A stretch of DNA of 64,000 nt from NCBI RefSeq assembly GCF_020497125.1, contig NC_059075.1:31904003-31968002 (forward strand), given 5' to 3'. This document shows, piece after piece, positions 23,747-34,270 of this stretch. Every line of letters starts with the position of its first letter. Position 1 is the stretch's first letter. Both the position numbers and the translations under genes were made by a program. The notes beneath the pieces were generated by a model, which was not told the DNA's origin, ran no database searches, and saw only the letters and a program-made list of their open reading frames with translations. This DNA is from Mauremys mutica. Taxonomy: Eukaryota > Chordata > Testudines > Geoemydidae.

Positions 23747-24380
23747 AAAAACCCAGGAGTACTTGTGGCACCTTAAAGACTAACAAATTTATTTTAGCAT
23801 GAGCTTTCGTGAGCTAAAGCTCACTTCTTCGGATGCATAGAATGGAACACACAGACAGGAGATATTTATACATACAGAGAACATGAAAAGGTGGAAGTAT
23901 GCATACCAACAGGCAGAGTCTAATCAATTGAGATGAGCTATCGTTAGCAGGAGGAAAAAAAACTTTTTGAAGTGATAATTAAGATGGCCCATAGAAGATG
24001 TGAGGAGAACTTAACATAGGGAAATAGATTCAATTGGTGTAATGACCCAACCATTCCCAGTCTTTGTTTAGACCACAGTTAATAGTATCTAGTTTGCATA
24101 TTAATTCAAGTTCAGCAGTTTCTCTTTGAAGTCTGTTTTTGAAGTTTTTTTGTTGCAAAATTGCCACCTTCAAGTCTGTCACTGAGTGGTTAGAGAGGTT
24201 GAAGTGTTCTCCCACTGGTTTTTGAATGTTATGATTCCTGATGTCAGATTTGTGTCCATTTATTCTTTTGCGTAGAGACTGTCCGGAAAGCTCATGCTAA
24301 AATAAATTTGTTAGTCTTTAAGGTGCCACAAGTACTCCTGGGTTTTTTGCGGATACAGACTAACACGGCTGCTACTCTGA
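23747..24380 (-). mobile_element. Penelope-like element with endonuclease remnant
   Basis: It is bounded by the 12-bp direct repeat ACCCTAATCACA at 23735-23746 and 24381-24392. On the minus strand it contains, in order, an inverted terminal unit (24287-24380), a coding remnant, a 3' untranslated stretch and a terminal unit (23747-23836). A body flanked by a truncated inverted terminal copy is characteristic of Penelope-like elements. The copy is 5'-truncated and lacks the reverse transcriptase. Confidence 0.85.
24030..24290 (-). pseudogene. PLE GIY-YIG endonuclease C-terminal fragment
   Basis: The minus-strand frame reads LRKRINGHKSDIRNHN, then VGEHFNLSNHSVTDLKVAIL, then ETAELELICKLDTINCGLN. 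The order R-RI--H--DI, HFN--HS--DL-V, E--LI--LDT---GLN is the GIY-YIG endonuclease region that closes Penelope-like ORFs. The GIY and YIG boxes themselves are missing because the copy is truncated at about 24290. It is a fragment inside the 23747-24380 insertion and has no activity by itself. Confidence 0.75.
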
Positions 24381-24501
24381 ACCCTAATCACAGGCTCAGT
24401 CCTGTAAAATTCTGGGCACTCTTGAAACCTATTGGATTTTAGGACATTTAGCATGTTTCAGGAGGTGCTCATAACCTCATAGGAAGAAGGTCCATCAGAT
24501 A

Positions 24502-25332
24502 TAGATCATTATTGGTTGACTATAGAGCGTATGTTTTTATAATTTATTTTATATCAAAGGTTAATTTGTCATCATTATTGTTTGCTGTTTCAGAAAACAA
24601 ACTACTAAGTGAGTTAAAAATCACTACTTGTGGTTCAAAGCAAGAGAGTCTATGAAAAATAGAGATAAAATTTGACAGCCTCTACTTTTTGAATGAAAAC
24701 TTGTTTAGTCAAAAGCAACAATGGCTTATTTGCTTGTTTCCTTTTTTTTCTGTTCATTATTTCATTTTTAAAACAATGGAAGAAAGTTTGTTTCTCAAGC
24801 TATGGGAACAAAGGACACTTGGATTCTATTCCCTACTCTGCTACCAACCTAGGACTTGGTTCTGCTCCCACTGGAGATAGTGGCAAAACTCCCATTGACT
24901 TCTATAGGAGCAGAATGGGGAATTTTCTGTATGACCTTCAGCATAACCAGAGCCTGTGTGTTATTTTTCCAATCTATAAAATGGATAAGCAAATATGGAC
25001 TTCTAATAAATCAAATTTCAAGATTTATTCTGAATAGTAAATATTGCCTTTAAGTGGAAATCTTGATGCTCAGCAAAACAAGAAATCAATATAAGTATTG
25101 TAACTTTTATATTGTAAGTATTTTCATATTAAATGTATAGACATCTATTCATTAGCACCATACATGACAAAAAGTAGCAGATTTCCCTTTGAAACTAATA
25201 TTCTAAAGGAGTTGTACAGCCCAGGTGTTCAAGATGCACTCACATTGTCATTGCTACAGGCCTAACTATTATTGACCTCTGAGGAAATAAATTATAAAAA
25301 CATATGCTCTATAGTCAACCAATAATGATCTA
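24502..25332. repeat. Segment flanked by a 48-bp near-perfect inverted repeat
   Basis: The arms at 24502-24549 and 25285-25332 are inverted copies matching at 47 of 48 bases (left contains ATTGGTTGACTATAGAGC; right GCTCTATAGTCAACCAAT). Weaker similarity extends inward by about 15 bases. The 735-bp interior holds an old MIR-like stretch but no ORF of note. This could be a MITE, or an inverted duplication. Confidence 0.8.
24930..24992 (+). repeat. MIR-like SINE fragment, left piece
   Basis: TGTATGACCTTCAGC and CCAATCTATAAAATGGATAA follow the MIR landmark order. A matching right piece appears at 25340-25445, separated by about 350 bp. Confidence 0.5.
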
Positions 25333-25339
25333 TTATCTT

Positions 25340-25445
25340 TCTCATAGATAACAATAATGCTTACCTACCTTACAGAGGTGCTGTGAATCTTAATAATCTA
25401 ATATTTGTAAAGTATTTTTATTTTTTTTGATGGAAGAACCTGCAC
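25340..25445 (+). repeat. MIR-like SINE fragment, right piece
   Basis: GATAACAATAATGCTTACCT, ACCTTACAGAGGTGCTGTGA and TTTGTAAAGTATTTTTATT match the part of MIR that follows the ATGGGGATAA landmark. It therefore appears to continue the piece ending at 24992. Confidence 0.5.
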
Positions 25446-25689
25446 CAATGAAAAATGTAATAATTATTATTAATAATTAATAAACCCAAGGCCTAAAAAT
25501 ACTGGTTTGGCACCCAAAGGGGTGTAGCCTACCAACCAAATCCAATATGGAGAATACAGGCAAACTGATTATTATGAACGGCATACAGAGGGCTTCAGAA
25601 GCGCTTAACTGGACTGTAGGCTCCTCGCCCAGCAGGATGTATTGTGTGGAAGCAGGCAATCCCAGGTTGATATCTCACAAGTGACCAAA

Positions 25690-26090
25690 CAACCAAAGAA
25701 AACCAGAGATCATTATTGACAAAAGAGCAAAATGGACTCGTGCAAACTAAGAAATGATGTGATATTGGATTTTAGAAAAAACGGAGGAGATAGGCTGGAG
25801 GAAACAAATGCTTCAACAATGGAAGGAGGTTTGTTGATTGAGATCATGCAGAGTTGGAGAGACATTGAGCACCAACCAATGTTACCAAATATGAAATCTA
25901 TAGATCAGCAAAGACTGGATGATATCATGCAAACATTGAATGAAGCACTCAAGGAAGCTGTAAGACTAATGAACATTGACCAGTTGAATGATATAATCTG
26001 TGCTACAACAATAAATCATTGGTTTAACATCAAGCCATCAGAGCGTAAACTGACCTCTGAGAGTAGAGTTATTGTGTTATAATTTGAAAT
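25690..26090 (+). pseudogene. R4-type LINE ORF, N-terminal remnant
   Basis: An open frame begins MDSCKLRNDVILDFRKNGGD and includes QQRLDDIMQTLNEALK and NDIICATTINHWFNIK, resembling the region upstream of reverse transcriptase in R4/Dong-type LINE ORFs (helical, with a D--YAAA-V-type motif). It is the first of three collinear pieces; the others start at 28020 and 29140. Assignment depends mainly on the better preserved downstream pieces. Confidence 0.5.
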
Positions 26091-27076
26091 AAATCCGAGG
26101 GTCACCCTGTCCCAAAACCACTGATTAAGATTTAGTAATGGTCCGTCACAGTGGTGGTACAATTTCGGCAGGTGAGAGCTTGGGGTGGGAATGTTACACC
26201 ATTATAAAAGGTTATTTAATGGTAGACAAGATAATACAATTGGTTGTCAAAAACCAAAAACATAACAGGGATTTTATTTAAACTGGAACTGGATTCTGCC
26301 TACATACAATAACATTAAATATATGAAGAACATATATAATAAAAAATAACAATTTGAATAAACACACTATTATTTACTACTAAATGTACTTAACTACATA
26401 TAAAACAGGAGTACTTGTGGCACCTTAAAGACTAACAAATTTATTTTAGCATGAGCTTTCGTGAGCTGCAGCTCATGCTAAAATAAATTATTTGTTAGTC
26501 TTTAAGGTGCCACAAGTACTCCTGTTCTTTTTGCGGATACAGACTAACACGGCTGCTACTCTGAAACTTAACTACATATAATCCTCTAAATAAAAAAAAT
26601 TGCTATATTTATCTCTGTATGCACTAGCTATTATCTTAAAGGTTATAATTATTATTATTGTATTATATTATTTATTTATTTTTAGTTCAAGTTCCCCAAA
26701 TATCTTACTGGGTATTGTATAATGCCCAAGTCAGTCTTTGAGCCTTAAGCACCTCTAGTGACATCCTGAAGAGATGGACTTGACTCCAGTGATGCTTGCT
26801 TGTGGGGATGCACATTAGGCCAGACCCACTGGATCTGAAGGATCTTTGGTTCTCCTGGTCTGGATCTCTGGGATAACATGAATCAATGATAGAAGATGAC
26901 CGGATCCAATGCTCAGGAACATACAGGAGCAGATGATCAGGAACATGCCATCAGACATGGATTGACTTGACCAGCCAGTTTTAAACTGATGTGACTGTCA
27001 TCTGCACGTCTGGCTGTCCTGCTCTCCACTTACTCTTTGTTTCTTTTAGCTTTGGTTTCCCTCTGTCTTCTGGCTC
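26091..27076. other. Unassigned spacer inside the R4 remnant
   Basis: AT-rich to about 26700, then mixed. It contains the PLE foldback at 26404-26565. No coding match; it may be inserted sequence that splits the R4 ORF. Confidence 0.35.
26404..26565. mobile_element. Penelope-like foldback insertion (inverted pair)
   Basis: Two terminal units are joined head to head: AACAGGAGTACTTGTGGCACC on the left is mirrored by GTGCCACAAGTACTCCTGTT on the right, which then runs to ACACGGCTGCTACTCTGAA. The flanking 16-bp direct repeat ACTTAACTACATATAA at 26388-26403 and 26566-26581 is perfect, so the insertion is young. Confidence 0.9.
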
Positions 27077-27450
27077 ACAGGCACCTGCTTCCTTGGGGCC
27101 CATGAGGTACTCAACCCCTTGCTCCGCCCCAGGCCCCACCCCCACCAGACCCCTTCCCCCAAACCCTCACCCCAGCCTTGCCTCTTCCCACCCCTCTTTG
27201 CCCCGCCCTGCCTCTTTCTGCCCAGTTCTGCCCCCCTCCCCCAAGTGTGCCCTGTCCCCGCTCCTTCTCCCTCCCCCCAGTGCCTCCTGCACACCAGGGG
27301 ACAGCTGATCACAGCAGGTGGAAGGTGCTGGGAGGGTGGGGGAGATGCTGATTGCCGGGGCCGCTGGCGGATAGGAAGTGCTGTGGGATTGTGGGGGAGC
27401 CGGCTGCTAAGCACCCACTAATTTTTTTCTGTGTATGCTCCAGCCCTCTG
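27077..27450. mobile_element. GC-rich hAT-like MITE, same group as 19519-19846
   Basis: It starts CAGGCACCTGCTTCCTTGGG and carries C-rich then G-rich halves, with CAGCTGATCACAGCAGG in the middle and CACCCACTAATTTTTTTC near the right end. The block at 55100-55330 has the same internal order. No transposase. Confidence 0.55.
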
Positions 27451-27599
27451 CTCTGGCTGCCCTCTCCCATCGCCCTGTTTCTCTCCATTTACTCACAGAC
27501 TTTCTGTTTCTCTCAGTCTCTCCCCTGTCTGCCTCTGCCTCTCAACTGTTCTCCTGTTCTCTACCTTCACTCCCTCCCCCAAGGAAAGTGGAAGGTGGT

Positions 27600-27890
27600 G
27601 GCCCCTCCCCCATGGGGGGGTGGTAGGGTGGCAGAGCGGCACCAGCACGCCAAGCACGTGCCTGGGGCGGCAAGCCACTGGGGGCACTCTGCCAGTCGCC
27701 GTGAGGGCGGCAGGCAGGCTGCCTTCGGCGGCGTGCCTGCGGAGGGTCCGCTGGTCCCGTGGCTTTGGCGGACCTCCCACAGGCTGCCGCCAAATTTGCA
27801 GGACCAGGGACCTCCCGCAGGCAAGCCACCGAAGGCAGCCTGCCTGCTGTGCTTGGGGCAGCAAAATACCTAGAGCCGCCCCTGGGCTCT
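27600..27890. mobile_element. GC-rich MITE, second family
   Basis: Left landmark GGTAGGGTGGCAGAGCGGCA and right landmark CTAGAGCCGCCCCTGGG enclose a CG-rich block with inverted internal segments (GGCAGGCTGCCTTCGGCGG and CCGAAGGCAGCCTGCC). A partly similar GTGCCGCCCC--GCTGGTGCC segment lies near 41683-41733. Boundaries are approximate. Confidence 0.5.
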
Positions 27891-28019
27891 ACCTCCTCTC
27901 CATAGATCATTGACAGTGAGTTCACCCTGAACACACCATAAATTATATAACCCCGTACAGGGTCAAGCCCCTTGACCATATTTACATGAGGATGAGAACC
28001 ACTGGAATACTCCCTATAT

Positions 28020-28284
28020 TATAGAACCTCAGTGGAAACGAAGGTTAAACCAGAAGATTATGTTTTGACATCAAGATACCAGACTATTGGATGAATTTAA
28101 GAAAAATCTTTTAAAGAGAAAACAGAAGCGAACAACCCTGAAGATGAAATATCAGACGAATGAAATAGATGTGAGAGTCATGAAGGAACAACGTAAATAG
28201 AAGCTGATCTCACAGAGTCATAGGCTTGAAAAGATATTCAGCACAAAGCTGTCAGTATCAAGAGAACAGATTTGTCAGGAGAGA
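28020..28284 (+). pseudogene. R4-type LINE ORF, middle remnant
   Basis: Diverged coding sequence rich in K/E/R codons. It includes a stretch corresponding to the basic linker before reverse transcriptase (SHRLEKIFSTKLSV and REQICQERPSDR in one frame). Multiple stops. It is cut at 28284 by the hAT at 28293-29131 and continues at 29140 with LIRFIDQIDVKNRIGKNRE. Confidence 0.5.
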
Positions 28285-28292
28285 CCCTCAGA

Positions 28293-29131
28293 CAGGGGTG
28301 GGCAAACTTTTTGGCCTGAGGGCCACATCTGGGTGGGGAAATTACATGCAGGGCCATGAATGTAGGGCTGGGGCAAGGGGTTGGGGTGCAGGAAGGAGTT
28401 CAGGGGGTGGGGGTGCAGGAGGGGGTGTGGAGTGCAGGAGGGGGCTCAGGGCAGGGGGTTGGGGTGCAGGAGGGGGTGCGAGAGGGGCTCAGGGCAGGGG
28501 GTTGCAGGGCAGGGAGGGGTGCAGAGTGTGGGAGGGGTCTCAGAGCACAGGGTTTGAGTGCAGACTGCAGGAGGGGGCACAGGGCAGGGGGTTGGGGTGC
28601 AGGAGGGGTGCAGCAGGGGGCTCGGGGCAGGAGGCTGGGGTTGGGGTGCAGGAAGGGTTTGGGGTGCAGGAGGGGTTCGGGTGTGGGTTCCGGCCGGTAC
28701 CGCTTACCTTGAGCAGCTCTGGGGTGGCAGTAGTGCACAGTTGGCCTAAGGCAGGCTCTCTGCCTCCCCTGACCCTGCGCTGCTCCCAGAAGCAGATGGC
28801 ACCATGTCCCTGTGGCCCCGGGGGAGGGGAGAGCAGAGGGCTCCGAGCGCTGCCCTCGCCTGCGGGTATCTTCCCTGAAGCTCCGATTGGCAGCAGTTCC
28901 CCATTCCTGGCCAAAGGGAGCTGCGGGGGGTGGTGCCTGCAGGCAAGGGCAGTGCATAGAGCCATCTGCCTCCCCCTTGCCCCCAAAGGCCACAGGGACA
29001 TGGTGCCGGCTGCTTCTGGGAGCAGCGTGGGGCTAGGGCAAGGAGGGAGCCTGCCTTAGCCCCGCTGCGCCATGGGGATGGCAATCCCGCTGGCCAAATC
29101 TGGCCCGCGGGCTGTAGCTTGCCCACCCCTG
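28293..29131. mobile_element. Non-autonomous hAT element
   Basis: The ends CAGGGGTGGGCAAAC and TTGCCCACCCCTG are inverted repeats. The 8-bp flanks CCCTCAGA (28285-28292) and CCCTAAGA (29132-29139) match at 7 of 8. The same family occurs at 50026-50952 and 59862-60502. The interior is a G-rich GGGGTGCAGGAGGGG-type repeat without transposase, and the large open frames across it are compositional. Confidence 0.9.
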
Positions 29132-29139
29132 CCCTAAGA

Positions 29140-31460
29140 GATTCATTGATCAGATTGATGTTAAAAACAGAATAGGAAAAAATAGAGAGCCAATAAATAA
29201 TGTGGAAGAGTTTCAGCACTACTGGATGGAAACCTGGTCTGATTATGTTTTACGTCATCAGACAGCGGACTGGATTAAAAATTTGAGAGAAAAATGTAAA
29301 AAAACACAGAATAGAGGAATACAAAGGAATATATAAGAAAGAAATAGATGAAAGCACCGACCGGATGGGGTACATGGATTCTGGCTGAAATACCTAACAA
29401 TTCTCAATGATTGTTTACTTGAACAACTCAGTAACTGTTTGAAGAATGGATGTCCAAGGTGGATGGTGACAGGGAGAACCATCCTCAGACAAAAAAAGAA
29501 AGAAGGCTGCAATGATCCTAGGAATTATAGACCGATCACGTGTTTAACAAGTATGTGGAAACTTCTAAGAGTAATTCTGGCAAAGAAGATCTGGATGGTG
29601 CTAGCTCACAATTGAACGCTACCTCCTGAGCATAAATGTTGCACAATAAACATGAAAGGGACAAAAGACCATCTCAGGCTGAATAGGAAGTTCACAGGAG
29701 GTGAAAAACAAAGAAAGAAAAACTTAGAGGTGGGGTGGATAAACTACCAAAAAGCATATGACAGAGTCCTACATTCGTGGATCATTGAGACACTGAAAAT
29801 GCACAAGGTTCATCCAGAGATAATTTCCTTTCTGTAGCAATTTATGGTTAACTGGAACACTCAATTCTCTCTAGAAGGGACTCTCATGGATGAAGTCCAA
29901 ATTAAAAGCGGAATTTTTCAAGGTGATTCCTTATCATCAGTGCTGTTCATGGTAGTGATGCTGCTGCTGCCATGGATACTCCTTGAAATAAACTGTGGTT
30001 ATCATATCAGCAAAGAGCAACAACCAGTCAACCATTTGTTACCTATGGATGATCTGAAACTATATGGATGATCATAAAAATCAGAGATTGATGATATATA
30101 GAAAAGTTTGGTGAAGATATAAAGCTATGGGTTGGGTTGGCTAAATGTGCATCGGGTATCTGTAAAGAGGGGCACACTGGTACAATCAGATGGCATACAA
30201 GTTAATGAAGGTACTATCTAAGGTATTTCTCAGGTTGGCCTCTACATGTACCTTGAACTTGGGGAACTGTTGAGGTTACAACATAAGGTAAGTCAAAGAC
30301 AGAGTGAGGAAAGAATGTTACAGATGAATAAGAATTACTCTAAGGACAAACCTCAAAAATATTGATGCAAGCCATTAATACCTGGGCAATACCAGCAATA
30401 TGGGTACACTGCCAGAGAGATCAAGTGGAATCAAGAGGCAAAGAAAAAAATTGACACCCAAACAAGAAGGCTCTAAGCAATGCATAGAAGAATGAATATC
30501 AATCAAGACATGGACAGGACATACATCTGATGGTATGATGGAGGAAAAGGTCTGCTATCTGTGGACAGCACTATTGACAATGAAGACTATAATATCAATA
30601 TATACAAGAAGTAAGCCAGAGTAAAAGATCATCTGGTCATGATAACTAGTGATGGATGAAATACATGCCAGCCCAAGAAAACATAGAAGAAAGGAAAAAG
30701 CAAATTGCCAAAGAAAGACTTGAAAGATTTACACTGAATTCAATGCACTGACAGTGGTGGGGAGAGATCAGACCTATTAGTGATCAAAGATTAATAATCC
30801 TCATGCCTGGAGGATATCTCAAAAGAGAGACAGAGAGCCTCATCATGAATGCGCAAGAACAGTCCTTAAGGCTTAATTACATTCAAAACAAAACTGACCA
30901 ATGGGACTGCTCCCCAAATGCAGAATGTTTTCAGAAAAGGAAGAGACTGTGGAACATGTGTTGAGCTCCAGCAGGAGCCTGGCTGGGAGAGAATATGTGA
31001 ACAGACAAAATGTGTGTCTGCATTGGAGCCTCTGTGGCAAGTGTGGTATTATGACCACCAAATTAAGTGCGCTGTAGAAAATGAAGAGGCTAAGATGATA
31101 TGGAATCTGACAAGTGTCACAGACTGAATGGTGCACACAAATTGGCTGAACATTGTGGTTTTAGAAAAAAAGACAGACAAGACCATGTTAATTGATATTG
31201 CCATATCAACAGACAGAAACAAAACAAAAAAAGAAGCGAAGATAGCAATGTATGAAGAACTCTACCACGAGATGGAACAATTATGGAAAACTAGAACAAA
31301 GATGATCTCAATGATTATTAAATTCCTTGGAATGCTCTTAAGGGTCTGAATGAGCAGCTGAAGAATATGTTAGGAGTGCAAGGCATCATGATCAGTGACC
31401 TCCAGAAGATACCATCCTAGGCATTGTGAGAATTTTAAGGAAAGTCAAAGGACAATAAAT
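29140..31460 (+). pseudogene. R4-type LINE: reverse transcriptase and endonuclease remnant
   Basis: + strand translation in changing frames gives RNYRPITCLTSMWKLLRVIL (about 29520), LRLNRKFTGG, WINYQKAYDRVLHSWIIETL (about 29730-29800), IFQGDSLSSVLF (about 29915) and the catalytic-type box MDDLKLYG (about 30050). Further on come RRMNINQDMDRTYI, then YDHQIKCAVENEEAKMIW, KKTDKTMLIDIAISTD and MYEELYHEMEQLWKTRTKM (about 31045-31310), the restriction-like endonuclease region at the C-terminus of R4/Dong-type LINEs. Many stops and frameshifts. The ORF is collinear with the pieces at 25690 and 28020, so one ancestral copy was split by insertions. Confidence 0.75.
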
Positions 31461-32806
31461 GCACTTGAGCACCTAAAATGCAAGAATTCTGCAGAGGGTT
31501 TAACAAAACTCCTGACTACCCAAAACTAAGGCGTTGGCTTGTGGTCAGGATTTATTGGTGACTCATGCGGATAAACTTTAGACAGTAGCTTCCCCCTTTT
31601 TATGCTTAAAGACCTTGTATGCTGTTAACGCTGTTTAAAAAAATTCCCCTGATGTAATTCTGAGGGATAATAATAATGTAATATATATTGCATATTTGGG
31701 AAATCTTACTCACTAAATGCAAACAGGAAGCTTCCCAGGCAAATGTGACCAATTCCTTAATGTTCTGCAGAATCTAGGCTTAAAAATAAAAGCTTCTAGC
31801 CAGTATTGAAAAGAAATCTTTAAAAAATGTGAACACATACTGCAGCCACTGGCTGGTCTGAAACTAGATGCCATTATTACCCTTTTAGGTTGTAGGGGGA
31901 GCTCTCTTCATTCTAGATCATTTCAGCAGCAAAAGCCAGTGGAGGGGCAGCTACAATACCCCTACTGAACCCTCTCTGGATTCTCTGTACTTTGGGCCAG
32001 ACTGCCTAATTTCTTGCTTTTGGTTAGAGACTCTGGTTTACCTGGTCTGATATCTGACCTCCTTAGAATGTGTCTCCAACTTCTGGCCAGTTGCCACGTT
32101 GGGTGGGGCCAGTATATGATACTCCATCATCTCTGTGGTATTGGGAACTGTACCTTTAAGTGGCTTAGCTTTGGAAATAAGGAATCTGAGGAGGGGTACT
32201 GCAGAAGCCCACGTTCTGCCATGCAGAGGCAGTTGGAACTGGTCACAGAATAACCAGTATCTCTTTCAAACACCTTGGCCTTAGACCGATTCCTGAATAT
32301 CATAACCCCCTTTTTCTGCTAGCCAATTAGTGCCTTCCTTGTTCTCAGTTCCTCCCTTGTTTGCCAATGAGAGACAGTAGAAGTATGGTCCGATGATTCA
32401 GGTGCTTGTCTAGGAGTTGTGGAACGTGGGTTCACTTCCCTGCTCCACCACAGGGTGGTGTGTGACCTTAGGCCTCAGTTCCTCATCTGTAAAGTGTAGA
32501 TAATAGTGAACCCTATATCACAAGTGTATTGTGAGGATATAATAAACACATCAGAAATTTGTGAGGTGCTCAGATACCGTGAAAATGGGGGTCATAGGGG
32601 CACGTAGGAGATAGAATGGAATACGACTGGAACATCAACAGTTCCTCTGGGTGCTGGGCCAGGCCTATTACCTACTCAACCAGTGGATGGCTAAGCTAAG
32701 GTCAGGCCCAGGGTGCTCCTGCTTTGTTGCCAGCTCCAGCCACCTCTTTTTCTTACCCAACTCCAGCTGTTCCCTCCCCACTCCTAAAGAAAGGAGGAGA
32801 ATATAC
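31461..32806. other. Unassigned DNA with a MIR-like SINE
   Basis: The only recognised part is a MIR-like SINE at about 32385-32590 (landmarks TGTGACCTTAGGCCTCAG, TTCCTCATCTGTAAAGTG). The rest has no coding or transposon signal I can support. Confidence 0.45.
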
Positions 32807-33199
32807 TTAGGGCTTGGCTACACTTGAGAGTTGCAGTGCTGGTGGAGGCTTTCCAGCGCTGCAACTTAGTAACTGTCCACACCTGCAAGGCACATCCAGT
32901 GCTGCAACGCCCTGGCTGCAGCGCTGGCTGTACACCTGGTCTGGTTGGGGTATAGCGATTGCAGCGCTGGTGATCCAGCGCTGCTCGTCAAGTGTGGACA
33001 CACACCAGCGCTGTTATTGGCCTCCAGGGTATTAGGAGATATCCCAGAATTCCTGTTCAGCCACTCTGCTCATCAGTTTGCACTCTACTGCCCTGGCCTC
33101 AGGTGACCAGCCCTTTAAATGACCCGGGAATTTTAAAAATCCCCTTCCTGTTTGCTCAGCCAGGTGTGGAGTGCAATCAGTGAATCTTTCCAGGTGACC

Positions 33200-33746
33200 A
33201 TGCCTCCACGTGGCAAACGAGCCCCAGCATGGAGCAATGGCCAGTTGCTGGACCTCATTAGTGTTTGGGGGGAGGAAGCTGTGTAGGCACAGCTGCACTC
33301 TAGCCGTAAGAATTATGATACCTTTGCCCAGGTATCAAAGGACATGCTGGAAAGGGGCCATGACCGGGACGCGCTGCAATGCAGGGTTAAAGTAAAGGAG
33401 GTGCGGAGTGCCTATTACAAAGCCCGCGAGGGAAACCGCCGCTCCGGCGCTGCCCCCACGACCTGCCGTTTTTACAGGGAGATGGACGCGATACTTGGGG
33501 GTGACCCCACTGCCAATCCGATGACCACAATGGACACTTCTGAGCCGGGTGGGGGACAGGAGCAGGAGGAGGAGGAGGAGGAGGAGCGGGGGGTGGAGGA
33601 AACCGAGACTGAAGCTACTGGGATGGGGGAAGACACCCCAGAGTCCCAGGAGGCATGCAGCCAGGAGCTCTTCTCAAGCCAGGAGGAAGGTAGCCAATCG
33701 CAGCAGCCAGCACTTGGTGAAGGACAAGCAGAGGAGCGGGTTACCG
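33200..33746 (+). pseudogene. Harbinger Myb/trihelix-like protein, exon 1
   Basis: The frame starts MPPRGKRAPAWSNGQLLDLI at 33200, followed by an amber codon at 33284-33286 where relatives have glutamine. It then continues with LHSSRKNYDTFAQVSKDMLE, CRVKVKEVRSAYYKAREGN and CRFYREMDAILGGD. This is the three-helix Myb/SANT-like (trihelix) DNA-binding domain carried by Harbinger elements, in which the second protein aids DNA binding and nuclear entry of the transposase. A long Glu-rich acidic tract follows (about residues 118-135). The exon ends at a good donor (ACCG|GTAAGC) in phase 1, which joins in frame to exon 2 at 35219. The single amber codon is the only lesion seen in this exon. Confidence 0.85.
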
Positions 33747-34270
33747 GTAAGCGGCTTTTATTTTCAGCATGGAAATGTTTCGGGAGAGGAGCGGGGGTTA
33801 AGGCTGCATGCATGCATGCATGCCTAGATGTGGAAAAGCCCATTGATGTGGTCTATCACATTGCGGTAATCGGCTGCAGTAATCTCCTTAAAAGTTTCAG
33901 CCAGAGCGTGGGCAATGCGCCTGCACAAGTTTATAGGGAGAGCCATTGTGGTCCTTGTCCCAGTCAGGCTAACGCAGCCACACCACTGTGCCGCGAGGGG
34001 TGGGGGGACCATTACTGCACACAGGCAAGCTGCATAGGGGCCAGAGCAGAATCCGCATTGCTGTAGAAGACCTTCCCGCTCTTCCCTGGTGACCCGCAGC
34101 AGCGAGATATCTTCCAGGATTAACTCCTGTGGAAAATGTTGGGAGACTGTTCAGTGCAGATGCCCCCTGTAGCTGTTTGCTGTCCCCAACGCACAGAAAC
34201 CCCTGCACAGCCCTGAAGCAATCCGTCCCCCTTACTCACCATTTCGTGGCTCCTGTTGGGTTATGTGTGC

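Noticed and set aside
28226..29219. A 277-codon open frame and several overlapping ones
   Set aside because: They fall in or run out of the hAT copy at 28293-29131 and consist of G-rich repeat translation.
33969..34208. Small open frames between the Myb-like exon 1 and the LTR
   Set aside because: They lie in the intron and show no domain or splice support.
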